Shown here in pieces: positions 62,196 to 64,000 of a stretch of DNA of 64,000 bases. The translations under genes and the position numbers were made by a program. The DNA comes from Rhizobium phaseoli (GTDB taxonomy: Bacteria; Pseudomonadota; Alphaproteobacteria; Rhizobiales; Rhizobiaceae), in contig NZ_ML133587.1 in assembly GCF_003985125.1 (NCBI RefSeq), positions 25,426 through 89,425 on the forward strand, in the 5' to 3' direction. Numbering within the stretch: the first letter of the stretch is position 1; every line of letters starts with the position of its first letter. Below the pieces are notes generated by a model that searched no databases, was not told where the DNA came from, and saw only the letters and a list, made by a program, of their open reading frames with translations.

Positions 62196-63218
62196 TCAAA
62201 CGTCCTGGAAACGCGATGAGCGACCGAAATGCAAAGACGTCAGGGCTGCCTCACGCAGAGTGGCAGCGTATCGGCGGTATTCCAACGCCCTGGCCTCATA
62301 GAGTTCGGCGACGGCGGGCCGGCCGGTGTCACGTGCGTCTCGTGCCATCCGCTCGACAAGCGTCACCCGCTCCTCCATCACCCGCATGGCAATCCTGATC
62401 GCCTCATCAAGCTCGCCGCCATGCGCCGCCAGCGCCTCGGCAGTATAGGCGTGGCCGATCTGACAGCGGAATCGCAATGGCCGGGAGCCGCGCATCTCGG
62501 AAAGCACACCGTGACAGTCGGGGCAGGTGATTGCGGTCGGGGAGGCGATCTTGCGAAGCTCGGCGCTGCCGAGACGGGCGCCGGCCGCTATCTCCACCTC
62601 CAGCCGCAGGTCGTCGGATGGCTGGTCGCGATGCGGCCCTGCATCGCTTGCCGCGAGATTGGTCAGAAGCCTGCCGAGATCGGCTGCGGAAGCGACGTGA
62701 TCAACCTCGACGGCCTCAAGCGCTGCCAGCGGCATCTGGTCGACCTCCGCGTCGATCGGGTGCTGCACCACGGTCGTCCCGCCATTCGATTTGATTGCAT
62801 GCAGCCCTGCCGCGCCGTCGTTGAGCATCCCCGTGAGCACGAGGCCCACCACCCGCGGCCCGAATGACAGGGCAGCCGAGCGGAACATCGGATCGATGGA
62901 GGGCCTGACCATGTTTTCCCGTGGCCCGGCGCCGAACTGGATTGTTTCGCCCATAATCAACAGGTGTCGGTCGGGTGCAGCGATATAGATATGGCCGCGC
63001 TCGATCGGCTGCCCGTCAACCGCCTGCGTCACCGGGAGCCTTGATTTGGCCGCGAGAAATTCCGGCAAAATTCCGGGAGAGTGCGCAGGAATATGGGTAC
63101 TGACGAAGATGCTTGCCGGAAGATCGGCGGGAAGATCGGCGACGAGCGTTCTGAGCACGGCGCCACTCCCCGCCGATCCGCCGATCGCAATAATATCCTT
63201 GGTCGCGCTTGAAGACAT
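62196..63218 (-). CDS. CheB-type protein-glutamate methylesterase, stand-alone
   Basis: A 340-residue protein with an intact CheB catalytic domain: Ser in IGGSAGSGAV (residues 12-21), His in STHIPAHSPG, Asp in LTGMLNDGAAG. There is no receiver domain at the N terminus. The C-terminal part (about 230-300) has CPDCHGVLSEMRG and a second pair in RFRCQIGHAYT, a zinc-ribbon-like CxxC/CxxGH set. It probably demethylates or deamidates a signalling partner. It is upstream of, and on the same strand as, the CheB-CheR-HWE kinase, whose own CheB part is degenerate. Confidence 0.9.
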   Translation of the reverse strand: MSSSATKDIIAIGGSAGSGAVLRTLVADLPADLPASIFVSTHIPAHSPGILPEFLAAKSRLPVTQAVDGQPIERGHIYIAAPDRHLLIMGETIQFGAGPRENMVRPSIDPMFRSAALSFGPRVVGLVLTGMLNDGAAGLHAIKSNGGTTVVQHPIDAEVDQMPLAALEAVEVDHVASAADLGRLLTNLAASDAGPHRDQPSDDLRLEVEIAAGARLGSAELRKIASPTAITCPDCHGVLSEMRGSRPLRFRCQIGHAYTAEALAAHGGELDEAIRIAMRVMEERVTLVERMARDARDTGRPAVAELYEARALEYRRYAATLREAALTSLHFGRSSRFQDV

Positions 63219-63392
63219 CGGCTTTGACCTTCCTGATCAGGCTCAACAGTCGGTGACCCCTAAGGTTCCCTTTTGAGCAGGATCCATGCCGAATCTGGCC
63301 TGTTCATACCGACGCAGCAGCGCAGGCCCTGCAATCTCCGCCCGAGATCGCCGTAATCATGTGACGGCACGAGACTTTTCAACAAGGAATGA

Positions 63393-63782
63393 TCAGTTGA
63401 GCGGTTTCAAATCCGAACCAAAAAGGGCGACGGCAATATGTGCGAGTTCAGTCGGTTTTTCGCAGAGCGCAAAACCTTTGTACTTCACGGGGATGTCGTC
63501 CGGATCATAGCCGGTGGCAAAGACGAAGTTGATGTCTCGCGCCTCCAGCTTGTCGGCGACAGGAAACACCAATTCGTCGCCGAGATGGACGTCGAGGATT
63601 GCCGCATCGATGTGCTCCCGGTCGATGAGGTCGAGCGCGCGGCCAACGTTTGCTGTCGGCCCCACGACGACCGCGCCGAACTCTTCCAGCCTGCGGCGGG
63701 TCTCGTCGGCCAGGAAATATTCGTCCTCCACGATCAGGACGCGCTTCCCCGAGAAGAGTTTCGTGTGATTGCTTTTTTCCAC
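63393..63782 (-). CDS. Single-domain response regulator
   Basis: A 129-residue receiver with VLIVEDEYFLADETRRRLEE, phosphoacceptor Asp in AAILDVHLGDE and Lys in CEKPTE. It lacks an output domain. It starts the leftward signalling cluster and lies 174 bp upstream of the CheB gene. It is more similar to the receiver at 57788 than to the one at 50271. Confidence 0.9.
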   Translation of the reverse strand: MEKSNHTKLFSGKRVLIVEDEYFLADETRRRLEEFGAVVVGPTANVGRALDLIDREHIDAAILDVHLGDELVFPVADKLEARDINFVFATGYDPDDIPVKYKGFALCEKPTELAHIAVALFGSDLKPLN

Positions 63783-63956
63783 CGGGCACCTTTTTCAACG
63801 CCGAACTGTCGCTGAAGGCAAAAGTTGCGCCGGTGAACAGAATAAAACGCTGGCACGAGATCCCGACGTCTGCTGTGAGCTTCCAATAGGTTGTCCATTC
63901 GATCCGGACCGGGAAAGCTGAGGTTGTCGAAGCTTCAGTGATTCTCGGGGGACCGA

Positions 63957-64000
63957 ATGGACATCCATATGAATGCCCGCCTCACGCCGCTCAGTCGAGC
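63957..64000 (+). CDS. Possible IS481-family transposase, 5' end only
   Basis: The last 44 bases encode MDIHMNARLTPLSR, which resembles the conserved N terminus of IS481-family transposases (MxIHxNARLTPL). Only 14 codons are visible, so the call is tentative. The 170 bp before it, from 63783, show no gene. Confidence 0.45.
   Translation, partial: MDIHMNARLTPLSR

Overview
The window is high-GC DNA from an alphaproteobacterium, most likely a Rhizobium of the R. leguminosarum/R. etli group. The reasons are the GC and codon style, many HWE/HisKA_2 histidine kinases, a palindromic intergenic repeat of rhizobial type, and a biuret hydrolase that matches what I remember of R. leguminosarum BiuH down to the numbering of its catalytic residues. 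Most of the window is accessory catabolic DNA: ABC importers, small-molecule hydrolases and their local regulators. No rRNA, complete tRNA, CRISPR array or phage genes were seen.

Left part (1-7307). A leftward operon with a D-erythronate dehydrogenase (denD), an SDR oxidoreductase and a sugar-type ABC ATPase (cut by the window edge) is divergent from a LacI-family regulator, with overlapping palindromic operators between them. Next come a remnant of a cation/proton antiporter, an AraC regulator, a DUF1127 protein, a methyltransferase and a dihydrofolate-reductase-like protein. A lone AlbA_2/ATPase regulator gene (7570-9204) sits between imperfect 25-bp direct repeats and is followed by a cluster of inverted repeats.

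Central nitrogen-scavenging block (9811-35909). A sigma54-type promoter leads directly into a guanidine-I (ykkC) riboswitch and an operon for guanidine use: ABC importer, two DUF1989 carboxyguanidine deiminase subunits, biotin-dependent guanidine carboxylase and allophanate hydrolase. A second block has a creatininase-family hydrolase, a LysR regulator with two matching operator boxes, an NMT1/THI5-type importer, a CodA-like deaminase, an FAD oxidase, a flavodoxin-fold reductase and a Rid protein. A third block, controlled by a GntR protein and a second sigma54-type promoter, has a BMP-family importer, biuret hydrolase (biuH), a second cysteine hydrolase and a cupin. Guanidine and biuret both end at allophanate, so the single allophanate hydrolase probably serves both routes. 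The two sigma54 promoters tie the block to nitrogen limitation.

Region 36337-46298 holds a probable LysR regulon: MFS exporter plus DoxX, amidohydrolase plus XapX plus isochorismatase-like hydrolase, ring-cleaving dioxygenase, and alpha/beta hydrolase plus Rid protein. Four copies of one 31-bp element with identical internal spacing lie upstream of these units. Its substrate is unknown; detoxification of quinones or other electrophiles is a reasonable guess.

The right part (46734-64000) has housekeeping-like and signalling genes: a Nudix hydrolase, DUF1206 membrane protein, phosphoesterase, a histidine kinase/receiver pair, a diguanylate cyclase, a GntR/DapA-like/FAD oxidase group, and a leftward cluster of receivers with a CheB-CheR-PAS-HWE kinase and a stand-alone CheB. 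The first codons of an IS481-like transposase may lie at the right edge.
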